34,461 bases of DNA from positions 1 to 34,461 of IMG/VR virus record IMGVR_UViG_3300046170_000191; one strand, 5' to 3'. The notes under the pieces were generated by a model, which saw only the letters and a program-made list of their open reading frames with translations, was not told the DNA's origin and ran no database searches. The translations under genes were made by a program, and so were the position numbers. Source of the DNA: a virus. Shown here piece after piece: positions 1 through 8,501 of this stretch (positions within the stretch are counted from its first letter, which is position 1; each line of letters begins with the position of its first letter).

Positions 1-1744
1 GTCTTTTATGCCTAAAATCATTAAAAAGTTTGAAGAGTTATCTGCTGCTGCAAATATATTAAGAGATATAACTAAATCTGTAGGAGAAAATGCACAGAGT
101 TTAGTTGGTAATTTTCAAATATATACTAGAACTCTTTTAGATTCAACAAAAACTACAGAACAGCAAAATATTGCATTTAAAAAATTAAAAGAAGAATATC
201 CAGAGTTTAACGCACAAATTCTTTTAGATAAAGAAAGAACTGAAGAAGCTAACTTAGCAAGGTTAGAATATATAGATACCTTAGAAGCACAAGCGGTATC
301 TCAAGCTGCAATATCTAAGTCTCAAGAGATATATGGTAAAATAGCAGATATTGAATTTAATAGAGAATTGGATTTAGCGGATGCTAAATTAAAAACCAAC
401 GAAGCTAGATTTATAGGTAATACTGCTCTTAAATCTAATATGAAAAATGCTAAAGCAGAAGCTGCATTAAATAAATCCATAGTTGAAGCAAATATAAAAT
501 CTATAAATGAGGAAGCTGATGCTGAGATTGCAACGGAAAGAAAGAAGTTGGATATTCTTTTTGGATTAATTGATTTAACAGGTAAGAAGAGAGAAAAATC
601 AGGAAGGTCATCTACAAGAACATTCAGACAGCAATTCTTAGATTTAGATAGAGATATAGAAAAACTAAGACAACAATCTTTAGACCAATTCATACAACAA
701 GAAGAAACTAAGATAACCAAAGAATCAACTGATTTAATGGCTATGTATAGAATTAGAGTTGAAGATTTTAAAGAAAGACAGCTCCAGAGATTGAATGAAT
801 TTAAGGAAAGCAAAGCTACTTTAGATGAAAAGATAAAAGCAGAAGGAGAATATAGAGAGTCTGTAAAATTAGCTGAACAAGAATTAGCTGATGTTATTAT
901 AGCTATAGAAGAAAGAGCTGAATCAAAAAGAAGTGCTTTAAGGTTAAAGAGAGCTAAAGAGGTTTTAATATTAATAAATAAACAAAAATTAGCACAAGCT
1001 CAAGCAGCAGATGCTCAGTTGATGTTACCTAAAATATTTACAGAAAACACTATAAAGGAGAGATTAAGACAACTTGAATCTGAAACAAAATTACAAGCTG
1101 AATTAGTTGATATATTTGAAGAAGGAACTGTTCAGAGAGCAAATGCGGAAATCAGGTTAGCACAGTTACAGAAGAATCTAGTGGATGAAAATGTAGAGTA
1201 TCAAAAACAAAGATTTGCTCAAATAAATGAAATATATAGTCAAGGTGCATCTACAATAGGATTCATATCTGATGCTATAAAAAACAGAGAGATAAGAAAT
1301 GCTGGAGAGTCTGCTGAGGCTATAGAGGCAGCACAAAAGAGGGCTTGGCAAATAGAGAAAGCGTTAAAAATAAGTAGAGTTATAATGGACACTTATCAAG
1401 CTGGTTTTGTTGCTTATGGTTCTCAGTTGGTTATAGGAGACCCATCATCAACGCTTAGAGCTAAGATAGCACAAGCATTAACATTAGCAAATGGAGTTGC
1501 TCAAATAGCTGCAATATCTTCTACTCAGTTTAATTCTAAATCATTAGCTGGTGGAGGTGGAGATGGTACAAATGTAGAAGCTCCAGACTTTAACGTTGTA
1601 GGAGCATCACCAGAATCACAATTAGCACAATCAGTATCAATGCAACAACAACAACCATTAAGAGCTTTTGTAGTAGGTAAGGATATAACAAATCAACAAG
1701 AGTTTGACCGTAATACAATAAACAACATAACCATCACAAGTTAA
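1..1744 (+). CDS. Tail tape measure protein, C-terminal part (continues from window end)
   Basis: Coding is open from base 1. The first ATG at 8 is internal: the frame at base 2 (S-F-M-P-K-I-I) is the in-phase continuation of the gene starting at 34097 at the other window end, with the split codon tt|g encoding Leu. Joined, the protein is about 702 residues. This part has a hydrophobic start, then long Glu/Lys/Gln-rich helical stretches typical of tail-length rulers (about residues 200-420 of this part), then a Gly-rich stretch (AGGGGDG). It ends in an LRAFVVGKDITNQQ-type tail resembling C-termini of Bacteroidota phage tape measures. It should set tail length and occupy the tail lumen. The protease gene follows after 9 nt. 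The family call rests on composition, position and tail motif. Confidence 0.85.
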   Translation, partial: SFMPKIIKKFEELSAAANILRDITKSVGENAQSLVGNFQIYTRTLLDSTKTTEQQNIAFKKLKEEYPEFNAQILLDKERTEEANLARLEYIDTLEAQAVSQAAISKSQEIYGKIADIEFNRELDLADAKLKTNEARFIGNTALKSNMKNAKAEAALNKSIVEANIKSINEEADAEIATERKKLDILFGLIDLTGKKREKSGRSSTRTFRQQFLDLDRDIEKLRQQSLDQFIQQEETKITKESTDLMAMYRIRVEDFKERQLQRLNEFKESKATLDEKIKAEGEYRESVKLAEQELADVIIAIEERAESKRSALRLKRAKEVLILINKQKLAQAQAADAQLMLPKIFTENTIKERLRQLESETKLQAELVDIFEEGTVQRANAEIRLAQLQKNLVDENVEYQKQRFAQINEIYSQGASTIGFISDAIKNREIRNAGESAEAIEAAQKRAWQIEKALKISRVIMDTYQAGFVAYGSQLVIGDPSSTLRAKIAQALTLANGVAQIAAISSTQFNSKSLAGGGGDGTNVEAPDFNVVGASPESQLAQSVSMQQQQPLRAFVVGKDITNQQEFDRNTINNITITS

Positions 1745-1753
1745 TTTAATAGT

Positions 1754-3094
1754 ATGAGAATAATAGAATTACTTATTGACGAAGATGAATTGTTATCAGG
1801 TATTGAAGCTATATCTATAGTTGACCGACCAGCAATTCAAGAAAATTTTATAGCACTTAGCGAACAAACTAAAGTTGAGCTAACTGAAGTTGATTCGGAA
1901 AAGAGAATCCTTATGGGAGCTGCATTAGTGCCTAATAAGAATATCTACAGAGCCGATGGTGAAGATGAATACTACATATACTTCTCGGAAGATACAGTAA
2001 GAAAAGCATCAGAACTATTCTTAATGAGGGGGAATCAAAATGAATCTACCTTAGAGCATGAAGCTAAACTTTACGGACTATCAGTTGTTGAAAGTTGGAT
2101 TATAGAAGATGAAACCCACGATAAAAGCAGAAAGTACGGAATGGAACTTCCTGTAGGAACTTGGATGGTTTCGATGAAGGTGAACAACGAAGATGTTTGG
2201 CAAAACTATGTTAAGACTGGTAAAGTAAAAGGATTTTCTATAGAAGGTTACTTTACTGATAAAGTTAATATGGGAGAGGTTAATAAAATAAGCGAGGAGG
2301 AAGCAGAAGAAATATTAGTCGAGATGGCTGATTATATAGCCTCTAAGAAGCTAAATCTAAAAACTTATAGTGATTACCCTCAAGGAGTCGTAAACAACGC
2401 TAAGAGAGTCTTAGAATGGGTTGATAAGAATGGTTGGGGTTCTTGCGGAACTGCTGTAGGAAAACGTAGAGCCTCGCAATTAGCATCAAAATCTAATCTC
2501 ACAGTATCAACGATTAAGAGGATGTACAGCTTTTTATCTCGTCATAAAGGAGATTTAGATGCTTCTAAAAGTTACTCAGATGGATGTGGTAAATTGATGT
2601 ATGATGCTTGGGGAGGTAAAGCTGCTCTTAGATGGAGTAGAGGTAAGTTAAAATCGTTAGGAGAAATAGATTTAGCAGAGTCCGATGGTAAGGGTGGTGT
2701 AAAGTCATCTCCTAAAGCACCTAAGTCAGACACTCCTAATCCTAGTCCTAAAGGCGAAGGAACTGCTAAAGGAAGTGCAAAAGGTAAGACTGGAGCTAAA
2801 GTAAGTGCAAAAGATAAGGCTACTCTTAAAAAAAAAGCTGACGAATTTAACGACAAGTACAGAGAAAAACTTAATTATAGCGTTACAGTTGGTATGTTGG
2901 CTTCTGTTTTTCAACGAGGTCTCGGTGCCTTTAATACCAGTCATTCTCCGAAGGTAAGGAGTGCTAAGCAATGGGCGTTAGCTAGAGTAAATGCTTATTT
3001 ATATTTAATGAAGAATGGCAGACCACAGAATCCAAAGTATACTACGGATTATGATTTATTGCCAAAGAAACATCCAAAATCAAGTAAGAAATAA
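1754..3094 (+). CDS. XkdF-like prohead serine protease with two extra C-terminal domains
   Basis: 446 residues. Residues 1-175 look like the XkdF/prohead protease family: an N-terminal 'SIVDRPAI' segment, then EHEAKLYGLSVVESW with candidate catalytic His102, then KGFSIEGYF with candidate nucleophile Ser162. The enzyme would cleave scaffold and capsid precursors during prohead maturation. Residues about 205-305 form a Cys-containing domain (GSCGTAVGKRRASQLA ... DGCGKLMYDAWGG) known to me from phage head genes but without assigned function. A Lys/Ser/Gly/Pro-rich linker (about 310-355) leads to a third domain with RGLGAFNTSHSP and QWALARVNAY, resembling a small phage domain of unknown function (perhaps DUF5824-like). 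It lies between tape measure and head genes, and its stop overlaps the next ATG (TAATG). Confidence 0.8.
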   Translation: MRIIELLIDEDELLSGIEAISIVDRPAIQENFIALSEQTKVELTEVDSEKRILMGAALVPNKNIYRADGEDEYYIYFSEDTVRKASELFLMRGNQNESTLEHEAKLYGLSVVESWIIEDETHDKSRKYGMELPVGTWMVSMKVNNEDVWQNYVKTGKVKGFSIEGYFTDKVNMGEVNKISEEEAEEILVEMADYIASKKLNLKTYSDYPQGVVNNAKRVLEWVDKNGWGSCGTAVGKRRASQLASKSNLTVSTIKRMYSFLSRHKGDLDASKSYSDGCGKLMYDAWGGKAALRWSRGKLKSLGEIDLAESDGKGGVKSSPKAPKSDTPNPSPKGEGTAKGSAKGKTGAKVSAKDKATLKKKADEFNDKYREKLNYSVTVGMLASVFQRGLGAFNTSHSPKVRSAKQWALARVNAYLYLMKNGRPQNPKYTTDYDLLPKKHPKSSKK

Positions 3095-3723
3095 TGGGAA
3101 AGAATACCGCATATAGAGTTCACGTAGAAGATGTAGAGCAATCAGTAGTAGATAATGTAAATATTGAAAATGGCGCAATGTTACGTACTGATAGTGCGTT
3201 GTATATGGGTCATAATAATCAGAATGTAATTGTATATCCTCAAAACTTAGGGGCAACTCAAAACTTAGGTTGGGCAAGATATGACGATACAGAATATGAT
3301 TCTAATTATAAACTAACACTTGTACAAGATACAGAAGTTGTATTATCTAACAATGGTGGAAATGTAGTAAGAAGCCATTCAAGTATAAACTTTTATGATT
3401 CATCTACTCAAAAGATATTAGGTGTTAATGAGAATGACGTTTATATTTTTACGGTAGCTTTTAAAGCATCTGCTGCTAATGCAAATCAAACATTTTTAGA
3501 ATACAATTTAGAGGGTAGTGGTCAAATATCAAGAGTGGCAGGAACTATTGCTTATCCAAAAGGAAATGATGCGGAACACGTTGAGAACATAATGATGCAA
3601 TATTACACAGACGCAACATTTGTAGCTGATGGAGTTCAATTAAAAGTTAACTCTGTTGGTGGTGATTCATTAATATGGGATGTAATTTACTTCATACAAC
3701 GTACACAAAACGCAGGATTATGA
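3094..3723 (+). CDS. Putative head decoration / virion beta-sandwich protein
   Basis: 209 residues, starting on the TAATG overlap with the protease. I do not recognise a named family. The C-terminal two thirds alternate hydrophobic and polar residues in a beta-rich pattern ending in LIWDVIYFIQRTQNAGL, reminiscent of C1q/TNF-like jelly-roll virion proteins. There is no signal peptide or membrane segment. Its position between the maturation protease and the scaffold/capsid pair suggests a head-associated or decoration protein. This is inference from context and fold impression only. Confidence 0.5.
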   Translation: MGKNTAYRVHVEDVEQSVVDNVNIENGAMLRTDSALYMGHNNQNVIVYPQNLGATQNLGWARYDDTEYDSNYKLTLVQDTEVVLSNNGGNVVRSHSSINFYDSSTQKILGVNENDVYIFTVAFKASAANANQTFLEYNLEGSGQISRVAGTIAYPKGNDAEHVENIMMQYYTDATFVADGVQLKVNSVGGDSLIWDVIYFIQRTQNAGL

Positions 3724-3875
3724 TAAGAAAAAGAAAACGATATACTGAATCTAAAAATTCACCTAAAGGAGGTAAGAGAGGTTGTTTATGTGAGGATAAT
3801 ACTTATTCATCTAAATGTTGTGATGGTTCTCATCAAGGACAAGGTATAGGAAACATTACAGGGACAACTGAGTAA
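3720..3875 (+). CDS. Small Cys-rich conserved phage protein
   Basis: 51 residues when started at the ATG overlapping the upstream stop (ATGA). A longer frame upstream would overlap the previous gene by about 50 nt and is less likely. The N-terminus is very basic (MIRKRKRY). The centre holds GCLC, then KCCDG, then GQGIGN: four closely spaced cysteines that could bind a metal. Similar 'CLC..TYS.KCCDG' peptides recur near capsid genes in Bacteroidota phages as far as I remember; no function is known to me. Confidence 0.65.
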   Translation: MIRKRKRYTESKNSPKGGKRGCLCEDNTYSSKCCDGSHQGQGIGNITGTTE

Positions 3876-3893
3876 AAATCTAACACCCTACAT

Positions 3894-3907
3894 TTAAGTA
3901 ATTACTT
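3894..3907. repeat. Palindrome TTAAGTAATTACTT upstream of scaffold gene (copy 1)
   Basis: The 12-base core AAGTAATTACTT is a perfect palindrome, 22 bases before the scaffold start codon. The same 14-mer recurs at 8259-8272. It could be an operator or chance in AT-rich DNA. Confidence 0.4.
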
Positions 3908-3928
3908 TATTAAATTCTAATATATATT

Positions 3929-4453
3929 ATGAACGCAACAACTATTTTGAATGAAATCCTTCAAAAGTTGTCTGTATTGACAAAAGAAGATGAGCTTGCT
4001 CAAGAACTATCTGAAGTAGAGGTTCAAGAGGAAGCCATTGAAGCTGTTAGCGAGGCAACGGAAGAGGTAAAAGAAGAGCTTGCGGAAACCCAAGAAGAAG
4101 TTGTAGAGACTGAAGAGGTCGAAGCATCATCTGATGAGGCTGAAGCACTAGAAGAAGAAGCTGACCTAAAAGAAGGTTATGTTTCTGAGGAAAAGTATAT
4201 GGCTGATATGGGGGCTATGAAAGCTGAAATTGAAGCTATTAAGAAAATGATTGATGAGGAAATGGGCTATATGAAGAAAGAAAAAGAAGCCTTGTCTGAG
4301 CAAGTAAAGGAACTTTCTAAAGAGCCTGCTGCCGAACCAATCAAGCATAGTCCTGAAGAGGAATCAAAACCTAGTTTGAATTTATACGCACAAGGAAGAG
4401 GTATGACTACTGCGGATAAAGTCTTACAGAGAATATCTAATATTAAAAAATAA
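3929..4453 (+). CDS. Putative capsid scaffold protein
   Basis: 174 residues, strongly acidic (Glu-rich through residues 25-85) with predicted long coiled-coil helices (about 85-140, KAEIEAIKKMIDEE) and a short C-terminal basic end (VLQRISNIKK). Acidic, helical, low-complexity proteins just upstream of the major capsid gene are typical scaffolds, degraded by the prohead protease encoded 2 kb upstream. No enzyme motif is seen. It is 19 nt from the capsid gene, so probably cotranscribed. The assignment rests on composition and position. Confidence 0.7.
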   Translation: MNATTILNEILQKLSVLTKEDELAQELSEVEVQEEAIEAVSEATEEVKEELAETQEEVVETEEVEASSDEAEALEEEADLKEGYVSEEKYMADMGAMKAEIEAIKKMIDEEMGYMKKEKEALSEQVKELSKEPAAEPIKHSPEEESKPSLNLYAQGRGMTTADKVLQRISNIKK

Positions 4454-4472
4454 CAAACTAAATCTAAATAAA

Positions 4473-5429
4473 ATGCCAACAACAACTAGTTTAACAACTA
4501 CTTATGCAGGTGAATTTGCAGGACAATATATTTCTGCTGCACTTTTAAGTGGTTCAACAATCGAAAACGGAGGGATTACAGTTAAGCCTAACGTTAAATT
4601 TAAAGAGGTAATCAAGACTATCTCTACTGATGACATCGTAAAAGATGCTTCTTGTGATTTTACAGCTACAAGTACTTTAACTCTTGATGAAAGAGTACTT
4701 CAGCCAGAATTTCAACAAGTGAATCTACAATTATGTAAGTCTGATTTCCAGGGAGACTGGGAGGCTATCCAAATGGGGTATTCTGCTCACGACTCTTTAC
4801 CACCTTCTTTTTCTGACTTCTTAATTAGCCACGTTGCTGCTAAAGTTGCTCAAAGAACTGAAAACTCTATTTGGACTGGAGACACTTCTACGTCTGGACA
4901 GTTTAATGGACTATCTACTTTATTGGCTGCTGATGCTGCTTTGCCACAAGCAAATGAAGTTGCAGGTACTACTGTAGATGCAGGAGACGTTATTACTGAG
5001 TTAGGTAAAATTGTAGATGCGATTCCTTCAACTCTTTACGGAAGCGAAGATTTGAATATCTATGTTTCTCAGAATATTGCTAGAGCTTATGTAAGAGCTT
5101 TAGGAGGATTTGGAACATCAGGATTAGGAGCTAATGGTACAAACGCTATGGGAACTCAATGGTGGAATAACGGTTCATTATCTTTTGATGGAGTGAAAAT
5201 CTTTGTTGCTAATGGACTTGGTGCTAATACAGCTATTGCTGCTGAGAAATCTAACTTATACTTTGGTACTGGTCTTTTAGCTGACCACAATGAAGTAAAA
5301 GTTATTGATATGGCTGACATCGATGGTTCTCAAAATGTGAGAGTCGTAATGAGATTTACAGCAGGTGTGCAATATGGTATTGTTGATGACATCGTAACTT
5401 ACGGTATCACTAACTCTGCTAACGACTAA
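4473..5429 (+). CDS. Major capsid protein (HK97-fold type)
   Basis: 318 residues. Recognised by resemblance to capsid proteins of Bacteroidota phages: an N-terminal 'TSLTTTYAGEFAGQYISAAL', a 'HVAAKVAQRTENSIWTGDTS' helix-loop, a Gly/Ala-rich 'LGGFGTSGLGANGTNAMG' loop and a C-terminal 'MRFTAGVQYGIVDDIVTYG' strand. It would form the shell, with scaffold and protease genes just upstream. Codon use is richer in well-formed triplets (GCT, GGA, CTT) than in neighbours, as expected for a highly expressed gene. A strong intrinsic terminator follows at 5453. No delta-domain is obvious; the separate upstream gene plays the scaffold role. Confidence 0.85.
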   Translation: MPTTTSLTTTYAGEFAGQYISAALLSGSTIENGGITVKPNVKFKEVIKTISTDDIVKDASCDFTATSTLTLDERVLQPEFQQVNLQLCKSDFQGDWEAIQMGYSAHDSLPPSFSDFLISHVAAKVAQRTENSIWTGDTSTSGQFNGLSTLLAADAALPQANEVAGTTVDAGDVITELGKIVDAIPSTLYGSEDLNIYVSQNIARAYVRALGGFGTSGLGANGTNAMGTQWWNNGSLSFDGVKIFVANGLGANTAIAAEKSNLYFGTGLLADHNEVKVIDMADIDGSQNVRVVMRFTAGVQYGIVDDIVTYGITNSAND

Positions 5430-5452
5430 TAAATAATAATTAATCAATAAAG

Positions 5453-5487
5453 GGGTGGGTGGTAACTAATCTGCCTACCCTTTTTTT
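5453..5487 (+). terminator. Intrinsic terminator after major capsid gene
   Basis: GGGTGGGT pairs with GCCTACCC (8 bp, two G-U pairs) around a 12-nt loop, followed by seven T. It lies 24 nt past the capsid stop. Confidence 0.8.
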
Positions 5488-5502
5488 ATAAACAATAATA
5501 CT

Positions 5503-6051
5503 ATGGCTTGTGATTTAACTGGTGGGAGATTAAAACCTTGTAAGGATGCTGTAGGTGGTGTAAGAAAAATTCATTTTGTTGACTTCGGAGATTTAGGTAC
5601 TATTACCTTAACTGATGATGAAGTAACTGATATGGATGGCACTTTCACTTACCACACATACGATGTTAAGGGTAATTCTTCCTTAGAAACAAATATTCAA
5701 ACTTCTCTTGAGAATGGTACAACATTCTTTGAGCAAGTAATAAACGTAACTCTTCATAAACTAACAAAAGAGGATAACAAAGAGCTAAAATTAATGGCAT
5801 TTGGGAGACCTCACGTTTTTGTAGAGACTTTTGATGGTAAGTTATTATTAGTTGGTAGAGAACATGGAGCTGAAGTAACTGGAGGTACTGCTGTAACTGG
5901 AACAGCTATGGGAGACCTTCAAGGTTATACTTTAACTTTAACTGCTAACGAGATAACTATGCCTAATTTTGTAGATGGAGCTACTTCGGCAGACCCATTT
6001 GTTGGTATGGCTAGTGCAACTGATAGTGCCTCTTCTCAGAGAACTGTCTAA
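5503..6051 (+). CDS. Putative major tail tube / structural protein
   Basis: 182 residues beginning MACDLTGGRLKPCKDAVGG, a start I associate with a conserved structural protein of flavobacterial phages. The body is beta-rich (VRKIHFVDFGDLGTITL, FDGKLLLVGREHGAEVTGG, YTLTLTANEITMPNFV), compatible with a tail-tube fold. There are no enzymatic motifs. It is flanked on both sides by strong terminators (5453 and 6079), so it forms its own transcription segment, as expected for an abundant virion component. It might instead be a minor head protein; tail tube is favoured because no other tube candidate is visible. Confidence 0.6.
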   Translation: MACDLTGGRLKPCKDAVGGVRKIHFVDFGDLGTITLTDDEVTDMDGTFTYHTYDVKGNSSLETNIQTSLENGTTFFEQVINVTLHKLTKEDNKELKLMAFGRPHVFVETFDGKLLLVGREHGAEVTGGTAVTGTAMGDLQGYTLTLTANEITMPNFVDGATSADPFVGMASATDSASSQRTV

Positions 6052-6078
6052 TTAGACTATACTTGTAAATTCAATAAG

Positions 6079-6102
6079 GGGGGTATTTTACCCCCTTTTT
6101 TT
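6079..6102 (+). terminator. Intrinsic terminator after tail-tube-like gene
   Basis: GGGGGTA / TACCCCC stem (7 bp) with a 3-nt T loop, followed by seven T. Confidence 0.85.
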
Positions 6103-6117
6103 GTATCTTAGTAAAAA

Positions 6118-6129
6118 CAATTCAATAGG
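6118..6129 (+). repeat. Intergenic motif AATTCAATAGG
   Basis: One of five exact copies of AATTCAATAGG (6119-6129), all intergenic or at a start codon. It lies between the terminator at 6079 and the gene at 6147. A related AATTCAATAAGG lies just before that terminator (about 6069). Confidence 0.5.
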
Positions 6130-6146
6130 CTAAGGTTATTTTGTAT

Positions 6147-6488
6147 ATGGATATTTTACCTACAACAGGCACTCAAGAATTAAAGATAATTCCTCGTAAA
6201 GATGCTGAATCCCCAGTAATTAGGATTACGGATAAGGCAACTAGAACAACATCTACTATCACTCCGACTAAATCAGATGATGGGGATTATATGGTGTTAA
6301 ATGGAGACTTTAGTTTAACTGAAGACAGTTTATATACTTATAGAGTTGAATTATCTATTAGTGATAATGAGGAGATATATCGAGGACTAATTTATTGTAG
6401 CAATCAAACTTCCTTAGATAAATACTTTATAAATAAAGATGAGTACATTGAGGAAAGTAGCTTTGATAATGAATATGTAATTATATAA
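6147..6488 (+). CDS. Hypothetical protein preceding portal
   Basis: 113 residues from ATG 6147 (an in-frame TTG at 6141 gives two more residues and is less likely). Not assigned to a family. The protein looks beta-rich (ELKIIPRKDAESPVIRITDK, YTYRVELSISDNEEIYRGLIY) and ends in DEYIEESSFDNEYVII. Its stop overlaps the portal start (TAATG), so it is translationally coupled to portal and probably a small virion or head-assembly protein. Confidence 0.65.
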   Translation: MDILPTTGTQELKIIPRKDAESPVIRITDKATRTTSTITPTKSDDGDYMVLNGDFSLTEDSLYTYRVELSISDNEEIYRGLIYCSNQTSLDKYFINKDEYIEESSFDNEYVII

Positions 6489-7711
6489 TGGCAAGAAAAA
6501 ACCAACCTAGAAAACTAATCAATAAGACTAAAGATGCAATTCATGTTGTAAACTTATCGTCTTATACCGCTCCTCAAGTTATGGAGTCTAAAAGATATGA
6601 TTGGATAGAATATGGAGACGATAATATGTATTTCCAATATCTTATAGATAGATATAATGGGTCTCCAACCAACAATGCTGCGGTAAACGGAATATCAGAA
6701 ATGATATATGGTAGAGGTTTAGATGCAACTGATTCTAAAGAAAAACAATCTGAGTATAATGAAATGAAATCATTATTCAAAAAGAATTGTATGAAGAAGG
6801 TTTGCTATGATTATAAGATGATGGGACAGGCTGCTCTTCAAGTAATTTATAGCAAAGATAGGAGTAAGATTGTTCAAGTAGCCCATATACCTATTGAAAC
6901 ACTTAGAGCAGAAAAAGCTAAAGATGGTGAGGTAAAGGCATATTACTATAGTCCAGATTGGAGTGAGGTTAGAAAGAATGATAAACCTAAAAGAATACCA
7001 GCTTTTGGCTGTAGTAAAGACGGTATTGAAATTCTTTATATTAGACCTTATAGAGCTGGGTTTTATTATTACTCTCCTGTTGACTATCAAGGGGGACTTC
7101 AGTATGCTGAGTTAGAAGAAGAAATTGCTAATTACCATATAAGTAATATACAAAATGGGTTACAGCCAAGTATGTTGATTAATTTCAATAACGGTACACC
7201 AGACAAGGAGCAAAGAGATGCTATAGAAAGAGCAATTTATGAGAAGTTTAGCGGAACATCTAACGCAGGTAAATTCATCTTGGCATTTAACGATAGTAAA
7301 GAACTTGCAGCTACGGTTGACCCAGTAATGATAAATGATGCCCATCAGCAATATCAATTCTTGTCTGATGAAAGTATGAAAAAAGTAATGGTATCTCATC
7401 GTATTGTATCTCCAATGTTGGTTGGTATTAAAGATAATACTGGTCTTGGTAATAATGCTGAGGAACTCCAAACAGCTTCTTTATTAATGGACAATACTGT
7501 TATTAGACCTATGCAAGTAACTATATTAGATGCTTTAGAAGAGGTCTTAGAATATAATGAAATTGATTTAGATATTTACTTTAAAACCTTACAGCCTTTA
7601 GAATTTACTGACTTAACAAATGCAGTTACTGATTCTGAGGTAGAAAAAGAGACTGGGGTAAAAAAAGACCAAGTAGAAACTATTGATGAACAAATTGAAG
7701 AGCAAGAATAA
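6488..7711 (+). CDS. Portal protein
   Basis: 407 residues. It resembles phage portal proteins: an N-terminal YGDDNMYFQYLIDRYNGSPT segment, NNAAVNGISEMIYGRGL, a central VAHIPIETLRA stretch and the C-terminal HRIVSPMLVGIKDNTGLGNNAEEL region, a portal hallmark. It would form the dodecameric channel at the capsid vertex and dock the terminase. It overlaps both neighbours as TAATG, which ties it to the connector gene downstream. It lies about 15 kb from the terminase genes on the linear map. Confidence 0.85.
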   Translation: MARKNQPRKLINKTKDAIHVVNLSSYTAPQVMESKRYDWIEYGDDNMYFQYLIDRYNGSPTNNAAVNGISEMIYGRGLDATDSKEKQSEYNEMKSLFKKNCMKKVCYDYKMMGQAALQVIYSKDRSKIVQVAHIPIETLRAEKAKDGEVKAYYYSPDWSEVRKNDKPKRIPAFGCSKDGIEILYIRPYRAGFYYYSPVDYQGGLQYAELEEEIANYHISNIQNGLQPSMLINFNNGTPDKEQRDAIERAIYEKFSGTSNAGKFILAFNDSKELAATVDPVMINDAHQQYQFLSDESMKKVMVSHRIVSPMLVGIKDNTGLGNNAEELQTASLLMDNTVIRPMQVTILDALEEVLEYNEIDLDIYFKTLQPLEFTDLTNAVTDSEVEKETGVKKDQVETIDEQIEEQE

Positions 7712-8214
7712 TGGCAACCGCACTATTTATAAAACGAGCTGACTTAGTAAAAAATACCGCTTTAAGTGGGAATGTAGATACTGATAAATTTATTCAGTTT
7801 ATAAAACTTGCCCAAGAAATTCATGTTCAAAATTATCTTGGAACGGATTTATACGATAAAATAAGTAGTGATATTATTGCTAGTAATTTGACTGGGGACT
7901 ATTTAGAATTAGTTAATGAATATATTCAGCCCATGTTAATTCACTTTGCAATGGCAGAGTATTTACCTTTTGCTGCTTACACAATAGCAAATGGAGGTGT
8001 TTACAAACATAGTTCTGAGAATTCAACTCAGCCTGCTAAATCTGAAATTGACAGTCTTATAGCTAAAGAAAGAGATTATGCTGAATATTATACTAATAGA
8101 TTTATTGAGTATATGAGTTTTAATGCTAGTGGTAAATTCCCAGAATATTATAGTAATAATAATGAAGATATATATCCAGATAAAGATGCATTATTTCAAG
8201 GATGGGTACTGTAA
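7711..8214 (+). CDS. Head-tail connector / adaptor protein
   Basis: 167 residues directly after portal (TAATG overlap). It is mostly alpha-helical: 'DKFIQFIKLAQEIHVQNYLGTDLYDKI', then 'YLELVNEYIQPMLIHFAMAEYLPFAAYTIANGGV'. This is the pattern of a Bacteroidota-phage family of head completion proteins (DUF6712-like as I recall) analogous to HK97 gp6 adaptors. It would bind the portal base and join the tail. Identification is by pattern and position. Confidence 0.7.
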   Translation: MATALFIKRADLVKNTALSGNVDTDKFIQFIKLAQEIHVQNYLGTDLYDKISSDIIASNLTGDYLELVNEYIQPMLIHFAMAEYLPFAAYTIANGGVYKHSSENSTQPAKSEIDSLIAKERDYAEYYTNRFIEYMSFNASGKFPEYYSNNNEDIYPDKDALFQGWVL

Positions 8215-8297
8215 AAAAGAAAAAACAATATAAACCTAAGAAAGAGAACATTATTAAATTAAGTAATTACTTAAAAAAGAGAGATGGCAAGAATTAG
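8202..8297 (+). CDS. Small basic protein
   Basis: 31 residues, Lys-rich (MGTVKKKKQYKPKKENIIKL), overlapping the connector end by 13 nt and the next small frame by 14 nt. The tight overlaps match the style of neighbouring genes, but short Lys-rich frames arise easily in AT-rich DNA. The palindrome at 8259 lies inside it. Confidence 0.4.
   Translation: MGTVKKKKQYKPKKENIIKLSNYLKKRDGKN
8259..8274. repeat. 16-base perfect palindrome TTAAGTAATTACTTAA (copy 2)
   Basis: Perfectly self-complementary. Shares 14 bases with the site at 3894-3907. It lies within the small frame 8202-8297. Confidence 0.45.
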
Positions 8298-8491
8298 TGA
8301 TTGGCAAGGGAGTAAATAATATTAGATTGGGGAAAAGTATACTGAGGTTTCTTGGTGGGGTAATGTTAACGAACCTAAACAGTTGGGGTATTATATATCC
8401 TTTTAATTCAGATGCCTCTTATTTTACGGTTGATACTAATTTAATAACATCAGATACAACACAATATACGGTTGATAAAACACAATTTTAA
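8284..8491 (+). pseudogene. Interrupted small structural-type gene (two in-frame stops and a +1 break)
   Basis: From ATG 8284 the frame reads MARISDWQGSK, then TAA, one codon, TAG, then continues open as IGEKYTEVSWWGNVNEP. From there the sensible protein moves to the +1 frame: NSWGIIYPFNSDASYFTVDT to TAA at 8489-8491. Removing one A after CCT (about 8372) joins the last two parts. Alone, the +1 frame is open from a GTG at 8297, but its first half looks like out-of-phase translation. The joined product would be about 69 residues. It sits between connector and tail-fibre genes. It may be a decayed gene, recoded, or contain sequence errors. Confidence 0.5.
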
Positions 8492-8501
8492 AAAGTAAAA
8501 A

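Noticed and set aside
322-813. 163-codon open frame on the minus strand inside the tape measure gene
   Set aside because: Low-complexity Ser/Leu/Ile shadow of a Lys/Glu-rich helical gene; no start context and no promoter.
3675-3719. Longer N-terminus for the Cys-rich protein at 3720
   Set aside because: It would overlap the previous gene; the ATGA-coupled start fits neighbours better.
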